Of a stretch of 64,000 nt of DNA, positions 21,934 to 31,803 are shown one piece after another. This stretch comes from Isoetes taiwanensis (lineage: Eukaryota > Streptophyta > Lycopodiopsida > Isoetales > Isoetaceae). The DNA is taken from the NCBI GenBank assembly GCA_021234155.1, contig JAJEKV010000065.1, forward strand, positions 6,830,316 through 6,894,315, in the 5' to 3' direction. Position numbers and translations under genes: made by a program. Positions within the stretch are counted from its first letter, which is position 1. Each line of letters opens with the position of its first letter. The notes under the pieces were generated by a model. That model was not told the origin of the DNA, did no database searches, and worked only from the letters and a program-made list of their open reading frames with translations.

Positions 21934-24618
21934 CCGAACGTAAACTCCTGTTTATTGTCATATGGCTGACATAATACTGGAATTCTTTTATATTTTTTTT
22001 GCTCTCCCATCCTTTCTCTTCATAAGCCCCTAGGGAAACATGGGAGCTACCTTGTATCTGGCTAAGACTGTACAAACAGTTTGGCAAATGTGCCGATCTG
22101 AGAAACATGACTATATGGTACACTTTTGCATGTGTCATGCCTGCAACTCTGCTAAAAAAATCTCTGTATTTTTTCACATCCCACAGCGTGGAAAAACTAC
22201 GCATGTCAACAAAAATCAAACTGGCATTTTCCGACAATCACGGACGCATTACAAGGATGCGGTTTTTGTTACGTCTTTGCCGCGATGTTTTTGCTTCTCT
22301 TTCATTTTCCTGGCCTCTTCTGGCCTCATTATAGCAACAATAGCTTCCAAAAAAACTGCAGGCAGATTACCTTGAACTGCCTCTTTATTATAGTTAAACT
22401 TTGGCGTATTCGAAATCGGTAATGCGCAATATCCGGAGACGTTGCTTTCGACAGACTCTGGAAAACATGAAGCCAACTCTTCAAAATTATTGTATAGCTT
22501 CTCTGAGATAGAATTGGCATATGATAACACTTCCGACGCATGAGTGAAAGTGTTACGATGTCTAGAGCCCTCGGACCGCAATTAAAACGCCCCGCATATC
22601 CTTGCGCGACTTTCAAGAAAAAAACCTTGCCTGTAAGATTTAGATCCATCAATTGGCTTACTTCAGCATTGTTCATTCCTCGTTAGGTTTCTTAGGAATG
22701 TCTTGTTGAAGAAATCCTTTGAAGGTTTCTCTGGTAATTCCCCACGATCATCGGTGTGCTTTTCGGCTTGCCCATTTGTTGACAACTTCTCTGAGTTTAG
22801 ACCGGGAAGATTCTTGCATAAAAGGCTGAACTTCTCATCCTTCGGTTCCTTAACCTTCAGAGTTGTGGTAGCCACCTCGACAAAATCCTCGCACGAAGTC
22901 TTTGTTTAGGATCATGACGGCGATTTTCACGAAACAAAGAAACGAAAAACATACCTTCCGGGAAGCGATGTCACTGCGGTTCTGTTGGCCCTTGTGGAGG
23001 ACATCCGAATGCCTTGTGCTGGTTTCTTAGTTGTTGGAGCTTTTCTATCAGTGGTTCTTTGTATACTGTTTCTGCGATAACGTCGTTACACTGTATAGAA
23101 ATCTGAATGTATTCTTTGTTGGAGAGATTACCATTTAATACACGACTTCTTCTTTTTACATATGCTTTCGCAAATTCCAACCTTTGCTCGACATTGCCCA
23201 CACATGTGCATAAGAACCGTACGCAAAAAAATCTTTGTGATTACCAGAAATAATAAAAAATTTCTTGTTTGCCAATTCTTCTGGGCGCGACCAAGTGACT
23301 AATTTCCTGCAAGTGACCGAGATACACTAGTTAGTGCAAGAAGTTGTTCATGAAGATCGCGACCGCGATCCGGTTGAGCATATTTATATATCTAACCAAT
23401 ATGCCAAGAAAGAAATAAATATGATGTAACAGACCTTGTTAAAGGATCAAATGGAATGACATCGGCAGGCGTAAGAACCTCCGTCGGGTATTTCTTGAAG
23501 CTTTTTATCAGGGTCTGTACATGGTCATTTGACCGGACTCTATGTGTCATATTAGCGGGAGCTGGCTCGCAATCGAAAATGCTCACCCTTTGGAACCAGT
23601 TTACACCCATTGGGTAATATCTTTTGAACTCCTCGAGCTTGATGTCTTTCTCTCTCGAGCCAGTTTCTTTTCTTCATCTGGATTAAACTTCAAATCTTCT
23701 GGCATTTGGGGATCAGTTCTCCAGGGCAATAAGTGGCTGGTAGGTGTTGGTTTAGTGGACGAGGAAGGAGTAGAAGATGTCGAAGGTTGCGCACTGTCAT
23801 CCGTGCACGCCTTTGGAATCTTTAACTTGAATGGCTTGATCCTCCTGTGATGGCCGTTCTTCTAGTGCCTCGAAGTCTCTCGGCGGGGCAAAAAAAGCAT
23901 GACGGGTCCACTACGTGTAACAACCAACATTTGGCGAGAGGGGGCGATTCTTTGAAGGAACAACAACATTTGCCTCCATGGGCACTACGATATCCTTTGG
24001 AGTGGATGGTTCGCCAATAGCCCGCAAAGGGGCCACGGATCTCTTCTTTGCCACGGCTCGAGCGGTTGGTGTCCATCCTTGAAGGCGGTTTGTTGTCCTT
24101 AGTAGCCTTCAAAGCGGCGAAGGAGGTTTCTTATCACCGAAAGACCCTTTCTCGCACATGCTAAATCCAACAAGTATATCCTCATTTTGCACTTTATACC
24201 CAACAAACTTAAGGAATCATAGGGCGGCAATATCGGTAAATCCCTTAGCACCGGTGGGCATCCCTTCCGCTTGCGGTTTATTGACTTTACTCGCAAGCAT
24301 AATGGATGGATCATAATTACGCCATCTCAAAACGTACTCCACAAACTGCAGTGATGAGTATCTTCTACGCTGCAAATTATTGCATCCGTACATTATTTTT
24401 GGTGCCTTCCCACATAGCAATAACTATACCTAGCTGCTCGTAATCTTACGGACCCTTCCCATTCTCGAAGAACAAACACAAGTCCTTTCCGGGTCTCGGT
24501 GACATGAGGTTTTGCTGTGAAATTTCAACACACCACTTCCCTGCTTTTTATCCGGGTGTGACAATTCGATCGGTTCTACATTGGGCCCGCGGAATAGTTC
24601 GAGGGGCTGCGAAAGCAA
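21934..24618 (-). pseudogene. DNA methyltransferase-like gene copy 1, N-terminal and motif IV part
   Basis: Several minus-strand exon-like frames precede the C-terminal part. Frame 22237-21920 has FVDMRSFSTLWD at the position of motif IV (normally a DPPF/Y string) and AKVYHIVMFLRSAHLP. Frames 22875-22249 and 23201-22971 read as helical, Lys-rich protein. Frame 23610-23404 has THRVRSNDHVQTLIKSFKKY and TPADVIPFDP, recalling ParB-like domains that are often fused to DNA methyltransferases in phages. Further upstream, 24420-24217 reads as MLASKVNKPQAEGMPTGAKG, and 24490-24400 as DYEQLGIVIAMWEGTKNNV after a stop. Intron borders could not all be fixed and frames shift repeatedly, so this is a decayed multi-exon gene. 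The ParB resemblance is tentative. Confidence 0.4.
23356..23369. repeat. ATCGC-N4-GCGAT palindrome
   Basis: ATCGCGACCGCGAT, in an apparent intron of the methyltransferase-like relic. Its flanks (AAGTTGTTCATGA before, CCGGTTGA after) recur at 24650-24690, so the palindrome has been copied together with about 40 bp of context. Confidence 0.85.
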
Positions 24619-24667
24619 TTGAACCGCGTGTTAGATACACTAGTATTGGAAGAAGGTGTTCATAAGG

Positions 24668-24875
24668 ATCGCGGCCGCGATCCGGTTGATCAGTAGCTAA
24701 CTAATAAAGGGTGTTCTGTCACCATTATGCTAGCAAGAAATGCGGCCGCGTTCTTCACGAACAGCGGGTATTACATTTTATATAAAATGGTCGCCACTAT
24801 CGCTGCAGCGATTGTTTTGAGCACTACCTTCCAGAAAAGAGGCAAGGTCGTGGTCACAACTATCGCGGCCGCGAT
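24668..24875. repeat. Cluster of three ATCGC-N4-GCGAT palindromes
   Basis: ATCGCGGCCGCGAT at 24668-24681 and 24862-24875, and ATCGCTGCAGCGAT at 24799-24812; a degraded relative, ATGCGGCCGCGTT, is near 24741. The cluster sits at the 5' side of the methyltransferase-like relic and between it and the oppositely oriented DUF7869-like gene. Confidence 0.85.
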
Positions 24876-25086
24876 CCTATCGACCATCTAACTAACCTAA
24901 AAAGACATGGTAGCAGCTATGGCGATACCTATGCTAAAAAAAATCGCGGAAATTACCTTCTCTGAGGGCAGAGGCGCGAGACATGATGACGCTAGAAATT
25001 TTCGGAAGGCGCTAGTAATTTGCTGAAGGCGCTAGAAATTTTCGTGAGGGTGATCAGAAAAATGAACGCCACTCTTTTTATAGAGT

Positions 25087-25152
25087 TCGCCATTATGACG
25101 GGCGCCATTATGACGGGCGCCGTCATTATGACGGCCGGCGTCATTATGATGA
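25087..25152. repeat. Short tandem repeat GCCATTATGACGGGC
   Basis: About four degenerate units of GCCATTATGACGGGC / GTCATTATGACGGCC in tandem, GC-rich against the surroundings. Confidence 0.75.
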
Positions 25153-25875
25153 CATATTCCCCATTCCCCAAAAAGCAACCCCCTTGCTTGGCAACGTCGG
25201 GACTGCGGTGACGCGGAGAATTTGTGTGAGAGGATCAGGGGGCAGGTGGGAAGGACAGCAAATCACCCACGGCCTGTCAGTTTAAATTGGATAGGGACAT
25301 GGACATTAGGGCATAAAAAGGTCCCGCCCGAAGGACAACATTTTGAAATTCAAATCCATTTCAAATGCGGTAAGACCCTCCAAGACTTTCATTGTTGCAA
25401 AGCTTGGGAAGGAGTTGTTCGAGGCGCCGGAGTTAAATTGAAGGCGCTATGGTGGATTACAATGGCGCTCAGATGAATTTCAAGGCATCCAAGCATATTT
25501 GACGTTGTAGAATTCATTGAAGGCCAAAGACAGGCAAGTTCATTCATTAAACTGTGTTTTCAGTTAAATCTGCCGCATGCACCCCTTTTTTGTGTCTGGT
25601 AAATCAAATCCCGTTCTAATTTGGGAATATAGATTGCCTCTATCAACAATTCTTAAGATGTTCCTGTTTGTAGGCGTTGATGTCATTCATCTTCCTCTGA
25701 TACAGGTGATCCTTTCGCCCGCGACTAGCGAGTCATCGATCGAAGGCGATCTTGCCGAACATATTCTAGACTAAGGTACCATTTAATGCTCTCCCATAAA
25801 GTTACCCATCAATGCTTATTGATTCATCTACTTCTCCCGCAGGTCGTCCCTACGACACAGCTAGTACTCGTCCGG

Positions 25876-26176
25876 ATCGCGAAGGCGATCTTGCGCAGCA
25901 TAATCTAGACTAAGGTACGTATAATCTAGACTATGGTATCTGCTTGCTCTAGGAGACTATGGTATCTGCTTGCTCTAGGTACGTATAATCTAGACTATGG
26001 TATCTGCTTGCGATAGGTACGTATAATCTAGACTATGGTATCTGCTTGCTCTAGGAGATCGCGGTCGCGATCCTGCTAACCACGTCCTTGCTTGAACTTG
26101 GTTTGTCTGGCTAACGTGAAGTTGTCTTGCTTGAAGTTGGTTGCTTGAAAGTGCTCTGTGACATCGCGGTCGCGTT
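25876..26176. repeat. Tandem repeat and palindromes before the DUF7869-like gene
   Basis: ATCGCGAAGGCGAT at 25876-25889 and ATCGCGGTCGCGAT at 26058-26071 are intact palindromes; ATCGCGGTCGCGTT at 26163 is a worn one. Between them (25900-26056) the sentence GGTACGTATAATCTAGACTA-TGGTATCTGCTTGCTCTA is repeated about three to four times, with one partial unit. The block ends about 35 bp before the ATG at 26212. Confidence 0.8.
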
Positions 26177-26211
26177 TTCACTGAGCAATAACGTCCATTG
26201 TGCTTGCAGAC

Positions 26212-28325
26212 ATGGCTGCCTCGAAGTCCATACTATTCCATGGAGTCAAAGTGGGCGAAGGAAAAGTACATGCCTTCGACAAGCACCACAACTTGCCCTT
26301 GCCGAGAGATAGCGTTGTAGTGTCTATGGAAGTTATTCTCGACGGAAGCATTGGTTTGCCATATCTGAACCGAATTTACAACACTTTCAGCGGATTCGAG
26401 GGGAGTTTTATTTTGTGGCGGTAGCGGTGATAGCTACCCTTACACAAGAACTCAAATATCCACACACCGCCGCCTGATTTAAAAAATTGATTGGTGGGGT
26501 TGCAAAAGCACCTAAAGCCCTTCCGTGAATAACTTTCGAGGCATTTCAAGGGACGAGCTAGTAGAGAAAAGTTGCACACTACTCCATGACTGCTGCAACA
26601 TTCCGTATGCCCTTGGGGTGATCATCTTCATTGACCCTAATCAGGCTGTCGGTGACATGAGATTGGGAGAAGACTACTTGGCAGCAACCATAATGAAGAC
26701 ATTCCCTATGCCAGATAGGCCGACCATGCGATGCCAAGCATGTGCTGAAATGCCACAGTTGCACGACCTGGTGAGGTGGCCGATTGCTTTGGTGTTAGTA
26801 GACAATGTTGCTGTGTCAACACTCATAAAGACTGCGAAACAGACAGTCATTGAAGCAGAACCCTATGCCATGCAAATTGAGCCTGAAAGGGCACCAAAGA
26901 GGATGTACAGAATGGTGAACCGGACCCCACGTTCACCTCCTGTGGCCACTAAAGCTGAGAGAAAAATCACAGCAGCTTCCATTTTAGACTTTAAGTCTTC
27001 GCTCTGCTGCATGCGAAGATGCTGCGCAAACTTCTCAACAGCCGAGATAGCGTGTATGCGTAGGTTCTATTGGAACTTGCGAGCTTCAGACAGGACCACA
27101 TTTGTTTTCAACATGTTAGACGTCTGTTCACAGAACGGCCTGGTCCAGAAGCTGATGCTAAATAATAAGCAGGTATGCTTGAAAGCATGGCATAGAGCCT
27201 ATGGTATTCCAATGTCCACATTCTATAAGTGGCGAAGACTTTTCCTTGCTGGTCACTGAGTTGTCGAGCATGGTAACATCGGCACGAAAAAGCCGAGGCC
27301 TCACACTCTCACGAGAAAGGCCATACTCTCTATGTACATAGATGAGAATGCAGAGAGCGATGCCCCACGATCGAAAAATCACTACTGAAGGGGTGAGAGA
27401 GAATGTGAAGAGGCTCTCCTCTATCCTAACTAAAAAGGACATTCTTCAAGAGGTGGACACCAATGTGATGGAGATGACGGGCAAGCACATCTCACATTCT
27501 TCATTCTCACGGGGTGGAAGCAAAAATCCACGCAGAGGTTGCAATAGCAAAGAGGACAGCTTTCTCCAAGTGCAATGCGTATTGTAATAAAAAGAGAAAA
27601 TGGCTAAAACCGAGATCCACGGAGAGAAGAGAATTGCAGATGGAAAGGAAGGAACACATGACAGCCCAGATCTCTTGTAGGAGCTTGTACTGGTCATGGA
27701 GAGCTTTGTCCCATCGATCACCGGACCAGGCGCTCACTATCATACATGATAAGATGGACCAAAACAAGACTATGATTCCAAGACTGGAGAAATTAGCCAA
27801 ATCGGTATGGAGAGGTGAACGCTTGAAAGTTAGCGTGACTGGTGCACTGATGCATGGCCATGGCACAGGTGCCTTAGGACATTTCTCACTCGACCTTTGG
27901 AGGATGATTCAAATTTTCATGTTGGTTCCTTGAATCATGCTATCAAGACACTGGAGGACACTTCCGAAGACAATTGGGGTCATTTGAGAGAAGAAGCTCG
28001 GCCTGAGGGCATGTGGGGAACCGCACTCCTAAACAGTGCGGGGTTGAGGACAAAAAAAAACAATTGCACTGGGGTAGACTTTGTAGCACCTCCTAAGCAA
28101 CCAGCGCAATTTAAGAGGTTACCTATAGGCGGCTCTACTTGCAGCTAGACAACTGCGCGGGGCAGAACAAGAACAGATATCTCTTCTCTTATCTATCCTA
28201 TCTTGTGTGGTTGGGTGTTTTTGATCAATACAGGTTGGCTTCATGATGGTAGGCCACACTCATGATGACATTGATGCGCTCTTCGGTAACTATTCAACGT
28301 TAATGCGCAGGTCGGATGCTCTAAC
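26212..28325 (+). pseudogene. DUF7869-like transposon protein, part 5' of the copia insertion
   Basis: An ATG at 26212 opens a 70-codon exon (ending FEGSFILWR) with the pattern LPRDSVVVSMEVILDG, reminiscent of a domain found before plant transposase ORFs. The main frame (to 27259) has CCMRRCCANFSTAEIACMRR, NNKQVCLKAWHRAYGI and STFYKWRRLFLAGH. A later frame to 27933 has RTAFSKCNAYCNKKRKW, TIIHDKMDQNKTMIPRL, GALMHGHGTGALGHFSLDLW. The order matches proteins annotated as DUF7869 in plants and other eukaryotes, which I take to be transposon-encoded; an enzymatic role is inferred only from acidic residues further on. Frame changes near 27260 and 27450-27600 disable it. The last 445 bp are duplicated on the other side of the copia element. 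Confidence 0.6.
27881..28325 (+). repeat. Long direct duplication flanking the copia element, left copy
   Basis: From ATTTCTCACTCGACC to GGTCGGATGCTCTAAC this matches 33595-34037 almost exactly. Differences are few: one A missing in GACCTTTGGAGG, an extra TA in TTACCTATAGGCGG, one A missing in GATCAATACAGG, and GTTAATGCG for GCAATCG. The changes are frameshifting in the left copy only. Confidence 0.95.
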
Positions 28326-28435
28326 ATTTCCCCCTTGCATGTCATATCATCTGCAATTTACTAACAGTTCAAAAGCACTTCTTCTTGAAGCAGCTAATAA
28401 ATTGCAGATGATATGACATGCAAGGGGGAAATGTT
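28323..28435. repeat. Fold-back of the copia 3' end
   Basis: Arms 28323-28360 and 28398-28435 are perfect 38-base inverted repeats carrying the polypurine tract and first LTR bases, around a 37-base loop. Bases 28361-28431 are at the same time a direct copy of 33083-33153, the end of the reverse transcriptase/RNase H frame plus polypurine tract. Element internal sequence is therefore present outside the 5' LTR, in both orientations. Confidence 0.95.
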
Positions 28436-28872
28436 GAGAAGCATGTCATATATTGTATAATATGGAGTCTACGGAAAACATATGATAAGGGTTTCAATGG
28501 TCACAATGAAATATGAATTGTTTTCCTATTAGTGATGTTTTGGAGATGAACGGATAAGGCCGGGATGTTTTTAGAAGTTCTCTAGCAACGAATCTAATAT
28601 GACCAGTTGTATGATTGGAGAGGCTACGGCATGATGGAGTGTAAAATCGTGGAGGTGTGGAGCCGGAACTGTGGATTGTGCAGGTCGCATTTAGAAGGGA
28701 GCCGGATGAACAGTGGTCCGGATGAACAAGGTGCAGTTTGATGTGTATTCCTTTACCATGTAATACAATAAGATATTCTATTGCCTGATATAAAGATAAT
28801 CTATTAGACTGGTTAAGATAGATAATTCTGGGCTTGTGATTAGCAGAAGAATTTGTGCTTTAATTTTCAACA
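28432..28872 (+). repeat. Copia 5' LTR
   Basis: 441 bp, starting TGTTGAGAAGCATGTC and ending TTTTCAACA. It differs from the 3' LTR by a single base (GGCTACGGCATG against GGCTACGACATG). An ATATAAAG promoter-like word lies near 28790. Confidence 0.97.
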
Positions 28873-28884
28873 TGGTATCAGAGC
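28873..28884 (+). promoter_or_regulatory. Primer-binding site for minus-strand synthesis
   Basis: TGGTATCAGAGC follows the 5' LTR without a gap and is the usual plant copia site complementary to the 3' end of initiator methionine tRNA. Confidence 0.93.
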
Positions 28885-28885
28885 C

Positions 28886-29983
28886 ATGACAACTAGGTTT
28901 GGTGCATCACTTCTTAGCGCAATAGAAGAGTACAAGGGAGATTCAGGATTTCAAATCTGGAAAGAAAAAATATTACATGTATTGGATGTAGAAGGTTTGT
29001 TGGATACAATTGAGAATAGTACAGTAAGTGCTGCAACTTGTTCTACAGCAGGAAATGTCACGGAAGTCACTAGCAGAGTAAGTGACAGTGTAACAGAAGA
29101 ATTGCAAGCCGTTAGTGCAGGTCAATCCACGGCAGGTGAGCAAAGAGGCGTATCAACTGATACAAAAGAAAAGGAGGCAAGGATCATCATAAGTAGTAAA
29201 GTAGGTCCAGGAATATTATTGAAAATCAAGAAGATGAATGCGAAACAGATGTGGAAATACCTACTGCAAACTTATGAGAAAAAGTCATCATCACAGATCG
29301 ATGTCTTGGAAAAGGAGTTTAAGAAACTTAAATATCATGAGAAGGAGGACATAACTGAATTCTTTGCAAAGTTTGATACGCTTGTGGCAGATTTGGAAGC
29401 CGCTGGTGTATCTGTGTCAGCAGAACATCAAATATTGCAAATTGCAAGATCTTTGTCTGAATTTGGACAATTGGAAGTCTTTGTGAGAAACATGGCAAGA
29501 AGCAGAGCAGAAGCTGAGAGAATAATGAGGACTGAGCTGGAGCAGCGAAAACTAGTCCAGGAAGAAGGGGATGATTCTTCTGAAATTTTGTATACCAGTA
29601 AATTTAGACGAGGTTGGAGTAGCCCTAGAGGGAAGAAAGAACCTGTAGACAAGTCCAGAATTGGGCCATGCTTCAATTGCGATATGTACGGGCACCTTAA
29701 AATCAATTGTCCAAAAAGTAGTGGAGCTTCTGACATTGTTTGCCATAATTGTGGAGGAAGAGGACACATAGCAGCAAATTGTTCCAGTCCTAAGCAAGTA
29801 GGACGAGGAGGGCGTTCAAATGTTCGTGGTGGAAGTACGTATAGAGGAAGAGGAGTAGGAAGAGGCAGAGCCAGAGATGTCGGACGAGGGGCAACCATCA
29901 ATCTAACTCAAGAACAGCAAAACATGGGGACATCAGAAGAAATCGATGAGGATGCAGAGGTAAAGTTGTTCAGTTGTCCTTGA
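28886..29983 (+). CDS. gag: Copia Gag
   Basis: The preferred start is the ATG at 28886 (MTTRFGASLLSAIEEYKGDS), two bases after the primer site; the earlier in-frame ATG at 28853 lies inside the LTR. Features: the gag region EARIIISSKVGPGILLKIKK and KQMWKYLLQTYEKKSS, typical of copia Gag (UBN2/retrotran_gag folds), a Glu-rich linker, then two zinc knuckles of C-x2-C-x4-H-x4-C form, CFNCDMYGHLKINC and CHNCGGRGHIAANC, and an Arg/Gly-rich tail that would bind RNA. It forms the virus-like particle. The frame ends at TGA 29981, a few codons past the start of the pol frame. Confidence 0.93.
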   Translation: MTTRFGASLLSAIEEYKGDSGFQIWKEKILHVLDVEGLLDTIENSTVSAATCSTAGNVTEVTSRVSDSVTEELQAVSAGQSTAGEQRGVSTDTKEKEARIIISSKVGPGILLKIKKMNAKQMWKYLLQTYEKKSSSQIDVLEKEFKKLKYHEKEDITEFFAKFDTLVADLEAAGVSVSAEHQILQIARSLSEFGQLEVFVRNMARSRAEAERIMRTELEQRKLVQEEGDDSSEILYTSKFRRGWSSPRGKKEPVDKSRIGPCFNCDMYGHLKINCPKSSGASDIVCHNCGGRGHIAANCSSPKQVGRGGRSNVRGGSTYRGRGVGRGRARDVGRGATINLTQEQQNMGTSEEIDEDAEVKLFSCP

Positions 29984-31803
29984 ATGAAACTGCTGGAACA
30001 ATTGATAACGATGACTTCTTGATTCTAGATAGTGGAGCTGAGAGATCCATAGCTCGATCTAGAACCATTCTAAAGGAGTGCGTAGGTGGAAAATGTGGAC
30101 ATGTACAGGTTGGAAATGGAGAGCTACAAAAAATTCAAGATGCTGGAATTTTAGAATTATTCGATTTGAATGGCAAGGTGGTTAATCTTAAGAATGTTTT
30201 GTGCGTTCCTACCCTAGTTAGGAATTTGATTTCTGTTGCTCAGTTAGTTGACCTCGGATATAAGGTCTTGTTTGAGAAACTTGAATGTAAAGTACTTTTT
30301 GATAATGAAATAAGGTTTTTGGGAAAAAGAGTTGGTAACTTATTTGGCTTAAGCACTAACTATTGCTCAGATGTTAATGTAGTTACAGTTCCTTCTGCTC
30401 AGATATGGCATAGTAGATTATGCCATACTAGTTTCTCAAATCTGACAAATATGGCAAATAAAGGACTGATTGAGATATCAGATCACAATCTTGAGCAGAT
30501 AACATGTGTAGGATGCATGCTTGGTAAGCATGCAAGGCTTCCTTTTAAGAAATCAGCAAAGAGAGCGCAAAATATTTTAGAGCTTGTGCACACAGACTTG
30601 TGCGGACCCTTAAATGTTATGAGCAGAACAGGGAAACGATACATCATCACTTTTACAGATGACTTTAGCAGAAAGACATGGACATACTGTCTAAGGTATA
30701 AAAGTCAAGCGTTTGAAGCGTTTAAGAAATTTGCAGCTGAGGTCGAATGCCAAAGTGGCAAGAAAATAAAATGTGTGAGATCAGATAGAGGTGGGGAGTA
30801 TCTATCAGGAAGATTCAGAAGATATTGTAATGAAAGAGGAATAAGGCGACAACTGAGTTGCAGCTTCTCACCGCAGCAAAACGGAGTATCCGAAAGGAAG
30901 AACAGAACAATTTTGAATGCCGTTAGATCAATGTTAAAGTCCAGTGGTCTGCCCAACTTCCTATGGGAGGAAGCAGTTCTAACTGCAGTATATGTACAGA
31001 ATATGTTGCCATCAAATGCCTTAAGAGGTAATGTGCCCAATATGTTATGGTCTGGAAATGAACCATCATACGAACATTTAAGGGTTTATGGATGTTTAGC
31101 ATTTTCTCATGTTCCGGAGGAGAAAAGAGCAAAGCTGGATGATAGATCATGCATTACCTACTTAGTGGGGTATGATACGCAATCAAAAGGATATAGATTG
31201 TATAACCCGCAAACAAGGCAAATAATAGTGAGCAGAGACGTCATTTTTGATGAGCATGTGATGTACAAGCCAAAGAAGGTTGAAATCTCAAGTTCAGATC
31301 GGAATAATAAAATTGATAAGAAAGTTGAAAGCAGTGAAACAGTTATGGATGATGATAATGATAATGTTAAGTCAGATACAGTTCCGATAGATGGAGAAAA
31401 TGAGCCTAGTCAACTGGATGAACCTGTTAGTAGAGAGGAGATAGGCCAGGTACATGGTAAGAAACGAAAAACAGAAGCTCAGAGATTAATGGAAACAATC
31501 CCGTTTAATGTTGACCAATTTGGGAGAACAGAGCAGGGAACAAGTAAAAGATTAGACAAACCAGTTCGGGAAGATGAAAGTCAACCAGTAGTTGAAAGTG
31601 AAACGTTAAACTATGAATCAGAATCTTTGTTGATTTTGGAACCCTGTGTACCTAAAAGTTATAAAGAGGCTATAAATGCATGTGACTCTCAAAAATGGCA
31701 GCAAGCCATGCTGAGCGAGATGCGTTCTTTTGATAGAACTCAGACATATGAGCTCGTTGATGCTCCAGCAAATAAGAACATTATTGGCAGCAAGTGGATC
31801 TAG
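29974..31803 (+). CDS. pol: Copia Pol, protease and integrase portion
   Basis: The open frame lies -1 relative to gag and overlaps it by ten bases; there is no ATG at the start, so expression would need a frameshift, or the frames were once continuous. Protease motif: FLILDSGAERSI. GAG-pre-integrase zinc motif: H..LCH and CVGCMLGKHARLPF. Integrase core: ELVHTDLCGPL (first Asp), TDDFSRKTW, CVRSDRGGEYLS (second Asp) and NGVSERKNRTIL (Glu). A variable acidic linker leads to the reverse transcriptase start at SYKEAINACDSQKWQQAM. The frame ends at TAG right after IIGSKWI, where the chain should continue. Most plant copia elements have a single gag-pol frame, so both breaks are probably mutations. 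Confidence 0.92.
   Translation: MSLNETAGTIDNDDFLILDSGAERSIARSRTILKECVGGKCGHVQVGNGELQKIQDAGILELFDLNGKVVNLKNVLCVPTLVRNLISVAQLVDLGYKVLFEKLECKVLFDNEIRFLGKRVGNLFGLSTNYCSDVNVVTVPSAQIWHSRLCHTSFSNLTNMANKGLIEISDHNLEQITCVGCMLGKHARLPFKKSAKRAQNILELVHTDLCGPLNVMSRTGKRYIITFTDDFSRKTWTYCLRYKSQAFEAFKKFAAEVECQSGKKIKCVRSDRGGEYLSGRFRRYCNERGIRRQLSCSFSPQQNGVSERKNRTILNAVRSMLKSSGLPNFLWEEAVLTAVYVQNMLPSNALRGNVPNMLWSGNEPSYEHLRVYGCLAFSHVPEEKRAKLDDRSCITYLVGYDTQSKGYRLYNPQTRQIIVSRDVIFDEHVMYKPKKVEISSSDRNNKIDKKVESSETVMDDDNDNVKSDTVPIDGENEPSQLDEPVSREEIGQVHGKKRKTEAQRLMETIPFNVDQFGRTEQGTSKRLDKPVREDESQPVVESETLNYESESLLILEPCVPKSYKEAINACDSQKWQQAMLSEMRSFDRTQTYELVDAPANKNIIGSKWI

Noticed and set aside
25900-26056. CRISPR-like repeat-spacer array
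   Set aside because: Units are near-identical without variable spacers, and the genome is eukaryotic.
28853-28885. ATG at 28853 as the Gag start
   Set aside because: It lies inside the LTR before the primer site; the next in-frame ATG at 28886 fits the usual copia layout.
29974-29983. Programmed -1 frameshift between gag and pol
   Set aside because: No clear slippery heptamer is visible at the overlap, and plant copia elements normally use one frame, so a mutation is more likely.
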